A DNA stretch of 64,000 nt from Nesterenkonia sp. Act20 (GTDB lineage: Bacteria > Actinomycetota > Actinomycetes > Actinomycetales > Micrococcaceae): contig NZ_JADPQH010000001.1 in the NCBI RefSeq assembly GCF_019173455.1, positions 310,001 to 374,000 of the forward strand, read 5' to 3'. The notes below the pieces were generated by a model. That model searched no databases. It worked only from the letters and a program-made list of their open reading frames with translations, and was not told where the DNA came from. The position numbers and the translations under genes are program-made. Shown here one piece after another: positions 38,349-48,612 of the stretch (its first letter is position 1; each line of letters opens with the position of its first letter).

Positions 38349-40028
38349 TCACTCGCTGTAGCTGAGGCTTCCCAGCTTGCCGGAGAGGACGTCTTCGGCA
38401 GTCACCTGGTGGTTGACCACCGAGGAGGTCCAGGTCCCCCATGCCTCGGGATCAATGGTGTCCCCGTTGTTTCCGAGGTTCGCGAGACGCTGCTCTTCCT
38501 CCTCGGTGAAGTTCTGCACAGCCAGTGGCTTGAGGTGCGACACGTCCTCCACCGTCAGACCGATGTTCTTCGCGATCCGCTGACCGTAGTCATCGTGGAT
38601 CATGAAGAAGTGCCAGACGATACGCTCCTGGACGTCGCGCTCGGACTGCTCCAGCATCCCGGTGAGGACGTTGATCAGCTCGTCGCGCTCCCAGTCCATC
38701 ATGGTGTTGTAGCGACCGCGTGCGTGGAGGTAGTCGTTGCGCCGGTCCAGATTCGCCTGCACGACCTGGCCACCCACGGCAGGAGCGTTGTTGGGCTGTG
38801 GCTCCGGCGACTCGTTCAGACCGTTGTGGATGGAGGGCTCGTAGTTCACATGCGGGTTCTGCTCCGGGTGGACATCGTTGCCGAAGGACATCAGTCCCCC
38901 GCGCTGGTTCGTGTAGACCTTCCCGTTGCGGCCCTTGGGCTGGTTGACCGGAAGCTGCAGGTAGTTCGGGCCCACGCGATAGCGCTGGGTATCGGAGTAG
39001 GAGAACGTTCGGCCGACCAGCATCTTGTCATCCGAGAAGTCCAGTCCGTCGACCAGGACACCGGTGCCCATTGCGATCTGCTCGTTCTCGTTGTGGAAGT
39101 CCTCGACATTGCGGTTCAGCGTCATGACACCGATCTCGCGCAGCGGGAACTGATCCTCGGGCCAGATCTTGGTGTCATCCAGGGGGTCCCAACCGAGCTC
39201 GGGGTGCTCGTGATCCTCCATGATCTGCACATAGACGTCCCACTGAGGGAAGTCGCCGCGTTCGATGGCCTCGTAGAGGTCCTTGGAGGCGTGGCCCAGG
39301 TCCTGCCCCTGCACCTTGGCAGCTTCGGCCTCGGTCATCGAGGCGACGCCGGCGCGCGGGTGGAAGTGGTACTTCACCAGGACGGTCTCGCCGTCGGCAT
39401 TGACCATCTTGTAGGTGTTGACGCCGAAGCCCTCCATGTGGCGGTAGGTCGCCGGGATTCCACGAGGGCTGAAGAGGTGGGTCAGCATGTGCATGGACTC
39501 GGGAGTCTGACCCATGAAGTCCAGGATGCGGTTGGGCTCCTGGCGGAAGGTGATCGGGTCCGGCTTCAGCGAGTGGATCACGTCAGGGAACTTGATCGCG
39601 TCACGGATGAAGAAGACCGAGAGGTTGTTGCCCACGAGGTCCCAGTTGCCGTCCTCGGTGTAGAACTTCACGGCGAAGCCGCGGGGGTCCCGGGCCGACT
39701 CCGAGGAATCCCGGCCGCCGATGACGGTGGAGAAGCGGATGGCCAGGTCGGTCTTCTTGCCCGCCTCCTGAAAGAGCTTGGCGCGGGTGTACTTCGACGC
39801 CGGCTCGTCGCCGATCATGCCGGTGGCTTCGAACTCGCCGTAGGCGACGAAGCCGCGCGCGTGGACGACGCGCTCGGGGATCCGCTCACGGTCGAAGTGG
39901 CTGATCTTCTCGAGGAACTGGTAGTTCTCCAGCGTGGCAGGTCCGCGGTTGCCCACGGTGCGCTGGTTCTGGTTGTTGGTGACAGGGTGGCCCTGTCGAG
40001 TGGTCAGGATCGGATCGGTCTGTGCCAA
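38349..40028 (-). CDS. katA: Heme catalase (monofunctional)
   Basis: Breaks down hydrogen peroxide. The 559 residues include catalytic His56 in ERVVHARG, Asn134 in LVGNN and the proximal heme tyrosine in [14 protein letters not shown]. The length is that of small-subunit catalases with a C-terminal extension of about 60 residues; there is no flavodoxin-like domain of large-subunit enzymes. Translation starts at a TTG at 40028 with AAGGAGAC upstream. The 151-bp gap upstream holds a perfect small palindrome at 40131-40145. No peroxide regulator gene is adjacent. Confidence 0.96.
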   Translation of the reverse strand: MAQTDPILTTRQGHPVTNNQNQRTVGNRGPATLENYQFLEKISHFDRERIPERVVHARGFVAYGEFEATGMIGDEPASKYTRAKLFQEAGKKTDLAIRFSTVIGGRDSSESARDPRGFAVKFYTEDGNWDLVGNNLSVFFIRDAIKFPDVIHSLKPDPITFRQEPNRILDFMGQTPESMHMLTHLFSPRGIPATYRHMEGFGVNTYKMVNADGETVLVKYHFHPRAGVASMTEAEAAKVQGQDLGHASKDLYEAIERGDFPQWDVYVQIMEDHEHPELGWDPLDDTKIWPEDQFPLREIGVMTLNRNVEDFHNENEQIAMGTGVLVDGLDFSDDKMLVGRTFSYSDTQRYRVGPNYLQLPVNQPKGRNGKVYTNQRGGLMSFGNDVHPEQNPHVNYEPSIHNGLNESPEPQPNNAPAVGGQVVQANLDRRNDYLHARGRYNTMMDWERDELINVLTGMLEQSERDVQERIVWHFFMIHDDYGQRIAKNIGLTVEDVSHLKPLAVQNFTEEEEQRLANLGNNGDTIDPEAWGTWTSSVVNHQVTAEDVLSGKLGSLSYSE

Positions 40029-40130
40029 TTCGGTCTCCTTTCGCTGCAGTCCGGTGCCGGAATCTCAACGACTCACGGGGATCGGACCGGCCCGCCACAC
40101 GATGGGCAGGCTGATGGGGTGGACTCTCCC

Positions 40131-40145
40131 GAGCTTAGCAAGCTC
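40131..40145. promoter_or_regulatory. Palindrome upstream of katA
   Basis: Perfect 6-3-6 inverted repeat GAGCTT-AGC-AAGCTC, about 103 bp before the katA start and 35 bp after the upstream SDR-fusion stop codon. It could be an operator or a weak terminator for the leftward SDR-fusion gene. Confidence 0.35.
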
Positions 40146-40179
40146 ACCCTCTTATTACGAGTAGTTCAGAACAACGCCG

Positions 40180-41778
40180 TCATCGTGTCTTCTCGAAGGT
40201 CTCACGCTCGGTCCGGAACGCTCGGCGCCGGGCATAGCGATGCACGGTCTCCAGCTGGCCACGCTGGACTTCGGCGTCGTCGATCAGGGACTGGAAGACC
40301 TCCGGATCGACGCCGAGGGCATCGGCGTGTTCCTTCATCGTGGACCAGCCGTGCAGCTTGCCGGTCACGGCGGAGAGCATCATCTCAGCCTCCAGCACGA
40401 GGGTCGAGGGTGAACGGTCCAGTGGGAGCCGTCCGTTGGGCTTGAGTCGTCCGACCCGCTCCCCTGCCCACGCCACGGCGGCGGAGCCCATGGCGCGGGG
40501 AAAGCCCTGTCGCCTCATCAGCTCGAGGAGGAAGGCCCGTTCCCGCCGGATCGCTTCGGCGGCCTCGGAGATCTCCGGGAAGACGGGGGTGTCCACGTAG
40601 TCGGCGGCCATCCGTTTGATGCGATTGACCCCCACGGTGGCACCGGCCAGGTGATCCGCCATGTAGTGGCGGAGCAGCACGGGGTCCACCTGATCGTCCA
40701 GGTGGTGGCTCTTCGCGGGGAGCTCAGACCGGTCCTGAGCGTTCAGTTCGCGCGGACGAAGCGGCACCGAGGGTCTCCCCTCCCCCGCCGCCATGCCCTG
40801 GATCAGTTCTTCCAGGGCTTCGGCCGCGGTGTATCGGGGAGTCCAGTCGAGCTGGTCGCGGGCCTTGGTCACGTCCATCACCGGGACATGTCGGGCCAGG
40901 TCCAGCCATCCCTCATCCATAGGCAGCACCCGTGCGCGATGCGCCGCCTTGATCAGCGCCCGCACCGCCTTCGCCGGGAGCGGAAGCTGAAGGGCCACGG
41001 GGCTTGCTCCTGAGGTGACCCGGGCAATGGCCTTGCCATCGAGCAGATCGTCTGCGCAGATGTTGAACGCACCGTGCGCACCCAGCAGGGCAGCCTGCGC
41101 GTAGGCGGCAGCCAGGTCCTCGGCGTGCACTGCCTGTGTCCGGACCCCGGCAGGCAGCGGAACCACCGGCGGCCTCAGGAGCTGCAGCAGCTGAACCGGG
41201 GCGAGCTCCCCAGCGAAGTAGCGCTGGATCTCCGATCCGGCGCCGCGTTGGAAGACGAGACCCGGCCGCAGCCGTGCCAACGAGAAGTCGGGATGCTCCT
41301 GGAGGAACTCGTCCATGACACGTTCTTGAGCGACCTTGTCCACGCTGTAGTGCGAACCAGGGATCCCCTCGGTGGGCCAGTTCTCATCTCGCGGCGCAGC
41401 GTCCTCGGCCGGAGAATAGACCCCGACCGAGGAGGCCACCACGGCCTGACGGATGCCAGCGAGGGCGGCCGCCTGCAGGACGTGGCGGGTGCCGTCCACG
41501 TTCACCCGGCGCAGCAGGCTGCGCTCGCTGTTGGGCTGGATGAGCCAGGCCAGATGAATGACCGCGTCGCAGCCCTGCAGCGCCTGGGCAAGCTCCGGGA
41601 CGACCTCGCTGTACTGGATATCCGCCTGGTGCCACTGTGCTGCGGCATACGGCGCGGCATCCGTGTCCGGAAGTCGACGGGCGACTCCCAGGATGGAATC
41701 CACCTCGGGGCGGCTGCTCAGGTTATCGAGCACGGCTGTCCCGACGTTGCCGGTGGCTCCTATGACGGCGATGCGCAT
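40180..41778 (-). CDS. NAD-dependent epimerase/SDR fused to a conserved helical domain
   Basis: A 532-residue two-part protein. Residues 1 to about 335 are an extended SDR (MRIAVIGATGNVGTAVLDNL, IHLAWLIQP, VASSVGVYSP, catalytic HYSVDK). Residues about 365-532 are an all-helical domain (LLRHYMADHLAGATVGVNRI, ERAFLLELMRRQGFP, GERVGRLKPNGRLPLDRSPS, LEAEMMLSAVTGKL). I recall this domain as a separate hypothetical protein in many actinobacteria, so this looks like a fusion. Start is the ATG at 41778 with AGGAG upstream; a longer frame to 41985 would overlap the aldo/keto reductase gene. It follows that gene by 28 bp. Confidence 0.82.
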   Translation of the reverse strand: MRIAVIGATGNVGTAVLDNLSSRPEVDSILGVARRLPDTDAAPYAAAQWHQADIQYSEVVPELAQALQGCDAVIHLAWLIQPNSERSLLRRVNVDGTRHVLQAAALAGIRQAVVASSVGVYSPAEDAAPRDENWPTEGIPGSHYSVDKVAQERVMDEFLQEHPDFSLARLRPGLVFQRGAGSEIQRYFAGELAPVQLLQLLRPPVVPLPAGVRTQAVHAEDLAAAYAQAALLGAHGAFNICADDLLDGKAIARVTSGASPVALQLPLPAKAVRALIKAAHRARVLPMDEGWLDLARHVPVMDVTKARDQLDWTPRYTAAEALEELIQGMAAGEGRPSVPLRPRELNAQDRSELPAKSHHLDDQVDPVLLRHYMADHLAGATVGVNRIKRMAADYVDTPVFPEISEAAEAIRRERAFLLELMRRQGFPRAMGSAAVAWAGERVGRLKPNGRLPLDRSPSTLVLEAEMMLSAVTGKLHGWSTMKEHADALGVDPEVFQSLIDDAEVQRGQLETVHRYARRRAFRTERETFEKTR

Positions 41779-41806
41779 GTGAACTCCTGGAGATTCTCGG
41801 ACGGTG

Positions 41807-42796
41807 TCACCAGCGGCCGTGCACTGCTGGCGCGATCCGCTCGTCGTAGAGGGCCTTGACGCCCTGCTGGAAGGAATCGGAGAGCTGCGGGGTGGACCCG
41901 GCCTCCGCGTTCTGACGTGCCTGCTCGGGATTGCGCGCTCCCGGGATGACGGTGCTGACGCCGGAGGACTGGGTGATCCAGGCAAGTGCCGCCGTCGTCG
42001 GTTTCAGGCCCTCCTGCTGCGCAAGTTCGGAGAACTCGGCGGCGGCGTCGACACCGGTCGCGAAGTCGACTCCGGAGAAGGTCTCCCCGATGTCGAAGGC
42101 GTCACCGGAGCGGTTGTAGCTTCGGTGATCGGTCTCTTCAAAGGTGGTGTCCTTGGTATAGCGTCCACTGAGCAGACCGCTGGCCAGGGGCACACGGGCG
42201 ATGATGCCAACGCCTGCCTCACGGGCCGCCGGCAGCACAGCCTCGAGAGGCTTCTGCCGGAAGGCATTGAGGATGATCTGCACCGAGGCGACGTTGGGCC
42301 GGGCGATGGCGGCGAGTGCCTGGTCCACGGTCTCTACGCTCACCCCGTAGTGGGCGATGGCGCCGGATTCCACCAAGGCGTCGAGACGATCGAACACGGC
42401 GTCGGAGCTGTAGACATCATCTGTGGGGCAGTGCAGCTGCACCAGGTCCAGTGTGTCCATCCCGAGGTTCTTCCGGGAGCGATCAATCCAGGCCTGGAAG
42501 TTCTCCGCCGTGGCGTAGGCGAGGCTGGGCTCCTCAGCGCGGCGGATCATCTTCGTGGCGACCATTCCCGTCCAGGAGGGGTTCTTGGCCAGCCACTTGC
42601 CGATCAGCTGTTCGCTGAGTCCATCGCCGTAGACATCGGCGGTGTCGAACAGGGTGACGTCATGCTCGGCTGCGGCGTCCATGACGGCATAGGCATCGGA
42701 CTCTTCGACGCGGCCGAAGTCGCCGCCGAACTGCCAGGTTCCAAGACCGATGGTGGACACTTCGCGACCGGTGCGGCCGAGGACACGATGCTGCAT
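41807..42796 (-). CDS. Aldo/keto reductase
   Basis: NADPH-dependent oxidoreductase with a TIM-barrel, 329 residues. Catalytic tetrad elements are DTADVYGDG (Asp, Tyr), KMIRR in the Lys strand VATKMIRR and QLHCPTDD (His). The C-terminal VIPGARNPEQARQN is the cofactor phosphate region. Closest to the AKR12/Tas-like broad group; substrate unknown. Start at the ATG at 42796 with AGGAGG upstream. It forms an operon with the SDR fusion. Confidence 0.92.
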   Translation of the reverse strand: MQHRVLGRTGREVSTIGLGTWQFGGDFGRVEESDAYAVMDAAAEHDVTLFDTADVYGDGLSEQLIGKWLAKNPSWTGMVATKMIRRAEEPSLAYATAENFQAWIDRSRKNLGMDTLDLVQLHCPTDDVYSSDAVFDRLDALVESGAIAHYGVSVETVDQALAAIARPNVASVQIILNAFRQKPLEAVLPAAREAGVGIIARVPLASGLLSGRYTKDTTFEETDHRSYNRSGDAFDIGETFSGVDFATGVDAAAEFSELAQQEGLKPTTAALAWITQSSGVSTVIPGARNPEQARQNAEAGSTPQLSDSFQQGVKALYDERIAPAVHGRW

Positions 42797-42927
42797 AGGA
42801 GAACCTCCTGGGTAGACTGCGACGTTGCTTCCCACCCTACTCCTGGATCAGCAGTCATCGCCCGAGTCAGGTGTCACAGGGTTGTAGAATCCTGAGCTGA
42901 TTCGACTCGAAGAGTGTCCGGATACAC

Positions 42928-42963
42928 ATCAGGCCCGAAGTCCGGGCGGACTTCGGGCCTGAT
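42928..42963 (-). terminator. Terminator after tRNA-Ala
   Basis: Perfect 16-bp stem ATCAGGCCCGAAGTCC / GGACTTCGGGCCTGAT with a 4-nt loop, 5 bp past the CCA end of the tRNA gene in its direction of transcription. Confidence 0.85.
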
Positions 42964-42968
42964 CGTCG

Positions 42969-43044
42969 TGGTGGAGGTAAGGGGATTCGAACCCCTGACC
43001 TTCCGCATGCCATGCGGACGCGCTACCAGCTGCGCCATACCCCC
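42969..43044 (-). tRNA. tRNA-Ala (anticodon GGC)
   Basis: Read leftward the 76-nt gene begins GGGGGTATGGCGCAGC. The acceptor stem GGGGGTA pairs with TACCTCC (one G-T pair), the D-arm contains AGCTGGTAGC, the anticodon loop within CGCATGGCATGCG gives GGC, and the T-arm is GGGGTTCGAATCCCC. The discriminator is A and a CCA end is encoded (42969-42971). TAGAGT at 43100-43105 with TGCACA 17 bp further upstream may be its promoter; otherwise it is cut from the rsfS transcript. Confidence 0.96.
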
Positions 43045-43192
43045 ATGATATTGAACATCTGCCCTCCCGGATCAGCGTCCGGGCCGCGGCAACTCCCCTA
43101 CTCTACTGTGAATCCGAAGTGCTGTGCAAATCGACGCTCAGTGTCCGGAAGTCACCGTGGCCCCGGCGCTGACCTGGGGCTTAACCGTGAAC

Positions 43193-43564
43193 CTAGGCGG
43201 TCTCGGGGAGCTGCAGATCCACTTTGTCGACGTCGGCGTAGAGCCGATCCAGACCGTAGACAGCACGCTCTTCCTCGTGCTGAACATGGATGACCATGTG
43301 CCCATAGTCCAACAGGACCCAGGTGCCGGTTCCGCGTCCCTCGCGGCGCAGCGGGGATGAGCCGTGGGTCTCTTTGAGCTGACGCTCGACTTCGTCGACG
43401 ATGGCGCCGATCTGCCGTTCAGACGGTGCGGAGCAGACCAGGAAGGCGTCGGTGATACCCAGCCGCTCCCCCACGTCCAGCCCAACGATGTTCGTGGCGA
43501 GTTTGTCCGCGGCCGCTGCTGCGGCGGTGCGGAGTTCGGTGAGCACAAGTTCGGTGATAGCCAT
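43193..43564 (-). CDS. rsfS: Ribosome silencing factor RsfS
   Basis: Binds uL14 on the 50S subunit and blocks subunit joining in starvation. The 123 residues match the family: LDVGERLGITDAFLVCSA, RQIGAIVDEVE, TWVLLDYGHMVIHVQHEEERAVYGLDRLYAD. It lies 12 bp after the acidic membrane-protein gene and downstream of nadD, the conserved nadD-rsfS arrangement. Length is typical. Confidence 0.97.
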   Translation of the reverse strand: MAITELVLTELRTAAAAAADKLATNIVGLDVGERLGITDAFLVCSAPSERQIGAIVDEVERQLKETHGSSPLRREGRGTGTWVLLDYGHMVIHVQHEEERAVYGLDRLYADVDKVDLQLPETA

Positions 43565-43576
43565 AGACGTCCAAGC

Positions 43577-45004
<1,428 letters not shown>

Positions 45005-45131
45005 CGTCCAGCCTCCTGAAGGCCCTGGTCAGGCTGTGCTGCCCGAGCCAGAACATTGCCTGCGAATTGATCGGTCTCATCAAAGGAGCACCAGTGTCCA
45101 TCGTATGCCGCGCCACGGCGGTGCGGCACGC

Positions 45132-45782
45132 TCAACGCGCGGAGGAGGTGGAATCCGGCTGATAGAGCCGATGCTTGGCGATGTACTGCACGACCCCATC
45201 GGGGACGAGGTACCAGACAGGCTTCTCCGCCCGCACACGCTCTCGACAGTCCGTCGAGGAGATGGCCATCGCTGGGATCTCCATCAGCGAGATCTCCTTG
45301 GTGCGTCCGAAATCCTCGGAGGCGTAGCCGGGGCGCGTCACTGAGACGAAGTGCGCGAGCTCCCACAGCTCATCTACGTTCTTCCAGGACATGATCTGTG
45401 CCATGGCGTCTGCCCCGGTGATGAAGAACAGCTCGGCATCCGGGTACATCTCACGGAAGTCTCGGAGCGTGTCGATGGTGTAGGTGGCCCCGCCCCGGTC
45501 GATGTCCACACGGGAGACGGTGAATCGCGGGTTGGCAGCGGTGGCGACCACGGTGAGCAGATAGCGATGTTCAGCTTCTGCGACCTCCCGGCCGGCCTTC
45601 TGCCAGGGCTGGCCGGTGGGGACGAAGATGACCTCGTCGAGCTCGAACTCCGTCGCCACCTCGCTGGCGGCCACCAGGTGTCCGTGGTGGATCGGATCGA
45701 AGGTTCCGCCCATGATCCCCAGCCGAAGCGGACCGGGCGCCCGCTCAGAGGTGGCGGCTGCCCGCGGGTGTCGTTGAGCCAA
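45132..45782 (-). CDS. nadD: Nicotinate-nucleotide adenylyltransferase
   Basis: Makes nicotinate adenine dinucleotide from NaMN and ATP in NAD synthesis. The 216 residues include [18 protein letters not shown] (nucleotidyltransferase HxGH), [10 protein letters not shown] and [11 protein letters not shown]. Starting at the internal ATG would delete the first beta strand, so the TTG at 45782, 5 bp after the preceding gene's stop codon, is the only sensible start; no clear Shine-Dalgarno site is visible, so translation may be coupled to the small membrane protein. Confidence 0.95.
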   Translation of the reverse strand: MAQRHPRAAATSERAPGPLRLGIMGGTFDPIHHGHLVAASEVATEFELDEVIFVPTGQPWQKAGREVAEAEHRYLLTVVATAANPRFTVSRVDIDRGGATYTIDTLRDFREMYPDAELFFITGADAMAQIMSWKNVDELWELAHFVSVTRPGYASEDFGRTKEISLMEIPAMAISSTDCRERVRAEKPVWYLVPDGVVQYIAKHRLYQPDSTSSAR

Positions 45783-45787
45783 CGGCG

Positions 45788-45973
45788 TCAGTGGTCGCCG
45801 TGGGTCTGGGCCGGCAGCTCGCGGCCCTTGTTGGCGAAGCCGAGCGTCACCAGCAGCAGCAGGAGCAGCAGGGCGAACATGATGATGCCGTACCAGTGGG
45901 CCTCGATAGGCAGCGCGTGGTGTTCTTCAGTCTCGGCGCCGAGGACGGTGGCGAGCACGTGCAGGTTGAGCAT
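45788..45973 (-). CDS. Small single-pass membrane protein
   Basis: A 61-residue protein with one membrane helix ([20 protein letters not shown]) preceded by a His/Glu-containing segment ([16 protein letters not shown]). I recall a similar small gene between proA and nadD in Arthrobacter relatives, so it is probably real. GGGAGAAGC precedes the ATG. Function unknown. Confidence 0.75.
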   Translation of the reverse strand: MLNLHVLATVLGAETEEHHALPIEAHWYGIIMFALLLLLLLVTLGFANKGRELPAQTHGDH

Positions 45974-46039
45974 GCTTCTCCCTCATATGGGATGAACGAC
46001 GATGTGAACGCGGATTTATCGGTCCCCAGTGTACGGGAA

Positions 46040-47461
46040 CTATTGACGGACCTGACCCTCGCCGCGCACGACCCACTTGGTGGTGGTCAGCTCGGCCATG
46101 CCCATCGGGCCTCGGGCGTGCATCTTCTGAGTGGAGATGCCCACTTCGGCTCCCAGGCCGAACTGCCCGCCATCGGTGAAACGCGTGGAGGCGTTGACGA
46201 TGACCGCGGCCGCATCAACCTCAGCGACGAAACGATCGGCGTTGGCCACAGAGTCGGTGACGATGGCCTCGGTGTGCCCGGTCGTCCACCGGCCGATGTG
46301 GGTGATCGCCTCCTCCAGGGAGTCGACCACGCCCACTGCCATCTCCAGGTCATGGAACTCCGTGGCGAAGTCTTCCTCGGTGGCCTCGCTGACGGTGCCG
46401 AAGGGCGCACGGTCCTGCGAGAGGTCCGCCGGCTCCTCGGCGGGGAGCCATTCACGCACTCGCGGGTCCACACGCAGGTTCACTCCTGAGCGCAGCAGTC
46501 CGCGAAGCACCTCCCGGCCTGCGTCCTCTGCCTGGGCGTGCAGCAAGAGGGTCTCAGCGGCATTGCAGACGCTGGGACGAGAAGTCTTGGAGTTCACCAC
46601 GATGTTCCGAGCGGTCTCCGGATTCGCATTGGCGTCCACATAGATGTGCACGTTGCCCTCGCCGGTCTCGATGACCGGAACCCGGGAGTTCTGCACCACG
46701 TGTTGGATGAGCTCGTGGCCGCCGCGCGGGATGAGCACGTCCACGGAGCCGCGCTGGGTCATCAGGGCGGTGGCGCCGGCTCTGCCGTAGGCGTCGATGG
46801 ACTGTACGGAGTCCACGGGCACGGAGGTGGTGCGCAGCGCCTCGCGGATGATGGCGAGCAGCATCTCATTGGTGTTCTTGGCTGCGGAGCCGCCGCGCAG
46901 GATGACGGCGTTTCCTGACTTCAGGCCCAGCGCCGCGATGTCCACGGTCACGTTGGGCCTGGCCTCGTAGATGACGCCCATGACACCCAGCGGGACGCTG
47001 ACCTGGGTCAGTCGAAGCCCGTTCGGCAGGGTGCGGCCCTGCAGCACACGCCCGACAGGGTCGCTGAGTCCCATGACCTCTTCCACGGAGGCGGCGAGAG
47101 CCTCGATCCTCTCCGGGCTCAGGGCCAGCCTGTCCAGGAGAGAGCGGCTGAGCCCGGCTTCACGGCCGCGCTCCAGGTCCTCGTCGTTGGCCTGGGTCAG
47201 CGAGGCTGCCGATTCGCGCAGTCCGGAGGCGACGGCGGCCAGGGTCCGGTCCTTGTGCTCACGATCCATGGCGCCCAGGCCGCGCGAGGCGGCCCGTGCC
47301 CGCGAGGTGACTTCGCGGATGCCTGACTCGATGTCCTGATCAGTGGCCTGACCAGCGTCCTGGTCGGTGTCACCGGCAGTGCTCTGAGCGCTGTTCTGCT
47401 CTTCGTCGCGGGCCGTGTCGTCGTCGGTGTGCTGGGTCTGCTGTTCCTCTGCCATGTTCAC
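46040..47461 (-). CDS. proA: Glutamate-5-semialdehyde dehydrogenase (gamma-glutamyl phosphate reductase)
   Basis: Second step of proline synthesis. The aldehyde-dehydrogenase-fold enzyme shows VIYEARPNVTVDIAAL, ILRGGSAAKNTN, IPRGGHELI, the catalytic Cys in SRPSVCNAAETLL and STRFTDGGQFGLGAEVGIST. The 473 residues exceed the usual 415-430 because of an N-terminal Asp/Gln-rich extension of about 45 residues (for example EEQQTQHTDDDTARDEEQNS). The GTG at 47461 overlaps the proB stop as GTGA; an ATG two codons later (47455) is an alternative start. Confidence 0.95.
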   Translation of the reverse strand: MNMAEEQQTQHTDDDTARDEEQNSAQSTAGDTDQDAGQATDQDIESGIREVTSRARAASRGLGAMDREHKDRTLAAVASGLRESAASLTQANDEDLERGREAGLSRSLLDRLALSPERIEALAASVEEVMGLSDPVGRVLQGRTLPNGLRLTQVSVPLGVMGVIYEARPNVTVDIAALGLKSGNAVILRGGSAAKNTNEMLLAIIREALRTTSVPVDSVQSIDAYGRAGATALMTQRGSVDVLIPRGGHELIQHVVQNSRVPVIETGEGNVHIYVDANANPETARNIVVNSKTSRPSVCNAAETLLLHAQAEDAGREVLRGLLRSGVNLRVDPRVREWLPAEEPADLSQDRAPFGTVSEATEEDFATEFHDLEMAVGVVDSLEEAITHIGRWTTGHTEAIVTDSVANADRFVAEVDAAAVIVNASTRFTDGGQFGLGAEVGISTQKMHARGPMGMAELTTTKWVVRGEGQVRQ

Positions 47462-48612
47462 AGCCTAGTCTCGATGCGGACGATGTCATCTGCGTGAATC
47501 ACTGCCCGTTCATATTCAGCGCCAAGGTCCGCGCCCAGATCGGCGGTGGAACGGCCCAGCATCTGCGGAAGTTCGGCGGAGGAATACCCCACCAGTCCCC
47601 TGGCGCGCACCGTCCCTTCCCGGTCGGTGATCTCCACCGGGTCAGAAGCCTCGAAGTCACCGCTGAGGGCGATGATCCCCGCACACAGCAGCGAGCGGCG
47701 GCCTTCGACGACGGCGGCGATGGCGCCGTCGTCGATGGTGAGCCGGCCCTTGGGATGGGCCAGGTGAGCGATCCAGGCCGATCGTGCCCCGCGCCTGCGG
47801 CCGCGAGCACCGAAAAAGGTTCCCACCTCCTCGCCCTGGAAGAGGCGCCGTGCGTTGGGTGCCGAGGTCAGCAGTGCGGGGATGCCGTTGGAGGCGGCGA
47901 TCTGCGCGGCCTCGACCTTGGTGACCATTCCCCCGGTGCCGACGCCGGCCTTGCCGCGTCGTCCGAGGGTGACGCCGCGCAGGTCTTCGGGACCGGCGAC
48001 ATAGGGCACCTGATGGCCCCCCTCGTCGGGGGGCCCGTCGTAGAGCGCATCGACATCGGAGAGCAGGATCAGCGCATCGGCGCGGAGCAGGTTCGCCGTC
48101 AGCGCCGCAAGCCGATCGTTGTCGCCGAATCGAATCTCGTGGGTGGCCACGGCATCGTTCTCATTGACCACCGGCACAGCCCCCAGGCTCAGCAGCTTCT
48201 CCAAGGTGCGCAGTGCGTTGGTGTACTGCGTGCGTCGCATGAGATCTTCTACGGTCAGCAGCACCTGCGAGACGGTGGTCTGGTACTGGGTGAAGGCACG
48301 CGTGTAATGCGCCAGGAGCAGACCCTGGCCGACGGCGGCGGCGGCCTGCTGGGTGGCGAGATCCTGCGGACGACTCCCCAGACCCAGCGGGGCCAGTCCT
48401 GCCGCGATGGCGCCGGAGGAGACCAGCACGACCTCGGTCCCCCGATCGCGCAGCACCTGCAGGTCAGCGACCAGCCGGTTCAACGCGTCCACGGAGATGC
48501 CTCCGTCGATGGTGGTGAGCGAGGAGGAGCCGATCTTCACCACCAGGCGCCTCGCCTGGCGCAGGTCTGCCCGGGAGGCGACCAGGGACTCGGTCAGGCG
48601 CGGGGTGCTCAT
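47458..48612 (-). CDS. proB: Glutamate 5-kinase
   Basis: First step of proline synthesis. The 384 residues have the amino-acid kinase domain ([61 protein letters not shown]) and a C-terminal PUA domain (about residues 285-370, [20 protein letters not shown]). PUA-bearing kinases of this type are often proline-inhibited. It overlaps obgE upstream (ATGA) and proA downstream (GTGA), so the three are translationally linked. Confidence 0.97.
   Translation of the reverse strand: MSTPRLTESLVASRADLRQARRLVVKIGSSSLTTIDGGISVDALNRLVADLQVLRDRGTEVVLVSSGAIAAGLAPLGLGSRPQDLATQQAAAAVGQGLLLAHYTRAFTQYQTTVSQVLLTVEDLMRRTQYTNALRTLEKLLSLGAVPVVNENDAVATHEIRFGDNDRLAALTANLLRADALILLSDVDALYDGPPDEGGHQVPYVAGPEDLRGVTLGRRGKAGVGTGGMVTKVEAAQIAASNGIPALLTSAPNARRLFQGEEVGTFFGARGRRRGARSAWIAHLAHPKGRLTIDDGAIAAVVEGRRSLLCAGIIALSGDFEASDPVEITDREGTVRARGLVGYSSAELPQMLGRSTADLGADLGAEYERAVIHADDIVRIETRL

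Noticed and set aside
38409-40445. 678-codon rightward open frame
   Set aside because: It is the complement of katA, whose heme-ligand and catalytic motifs are all present on the other strand.
41779-41985. N-terminal extension of the SDR fusion
   Set aside because: The added residues are Ser/Pro/Arg-rich and overlap the aldo/keto reductase coding region; the ATG at 41778 has a proper AGGAG and begins the Rossmann fold.
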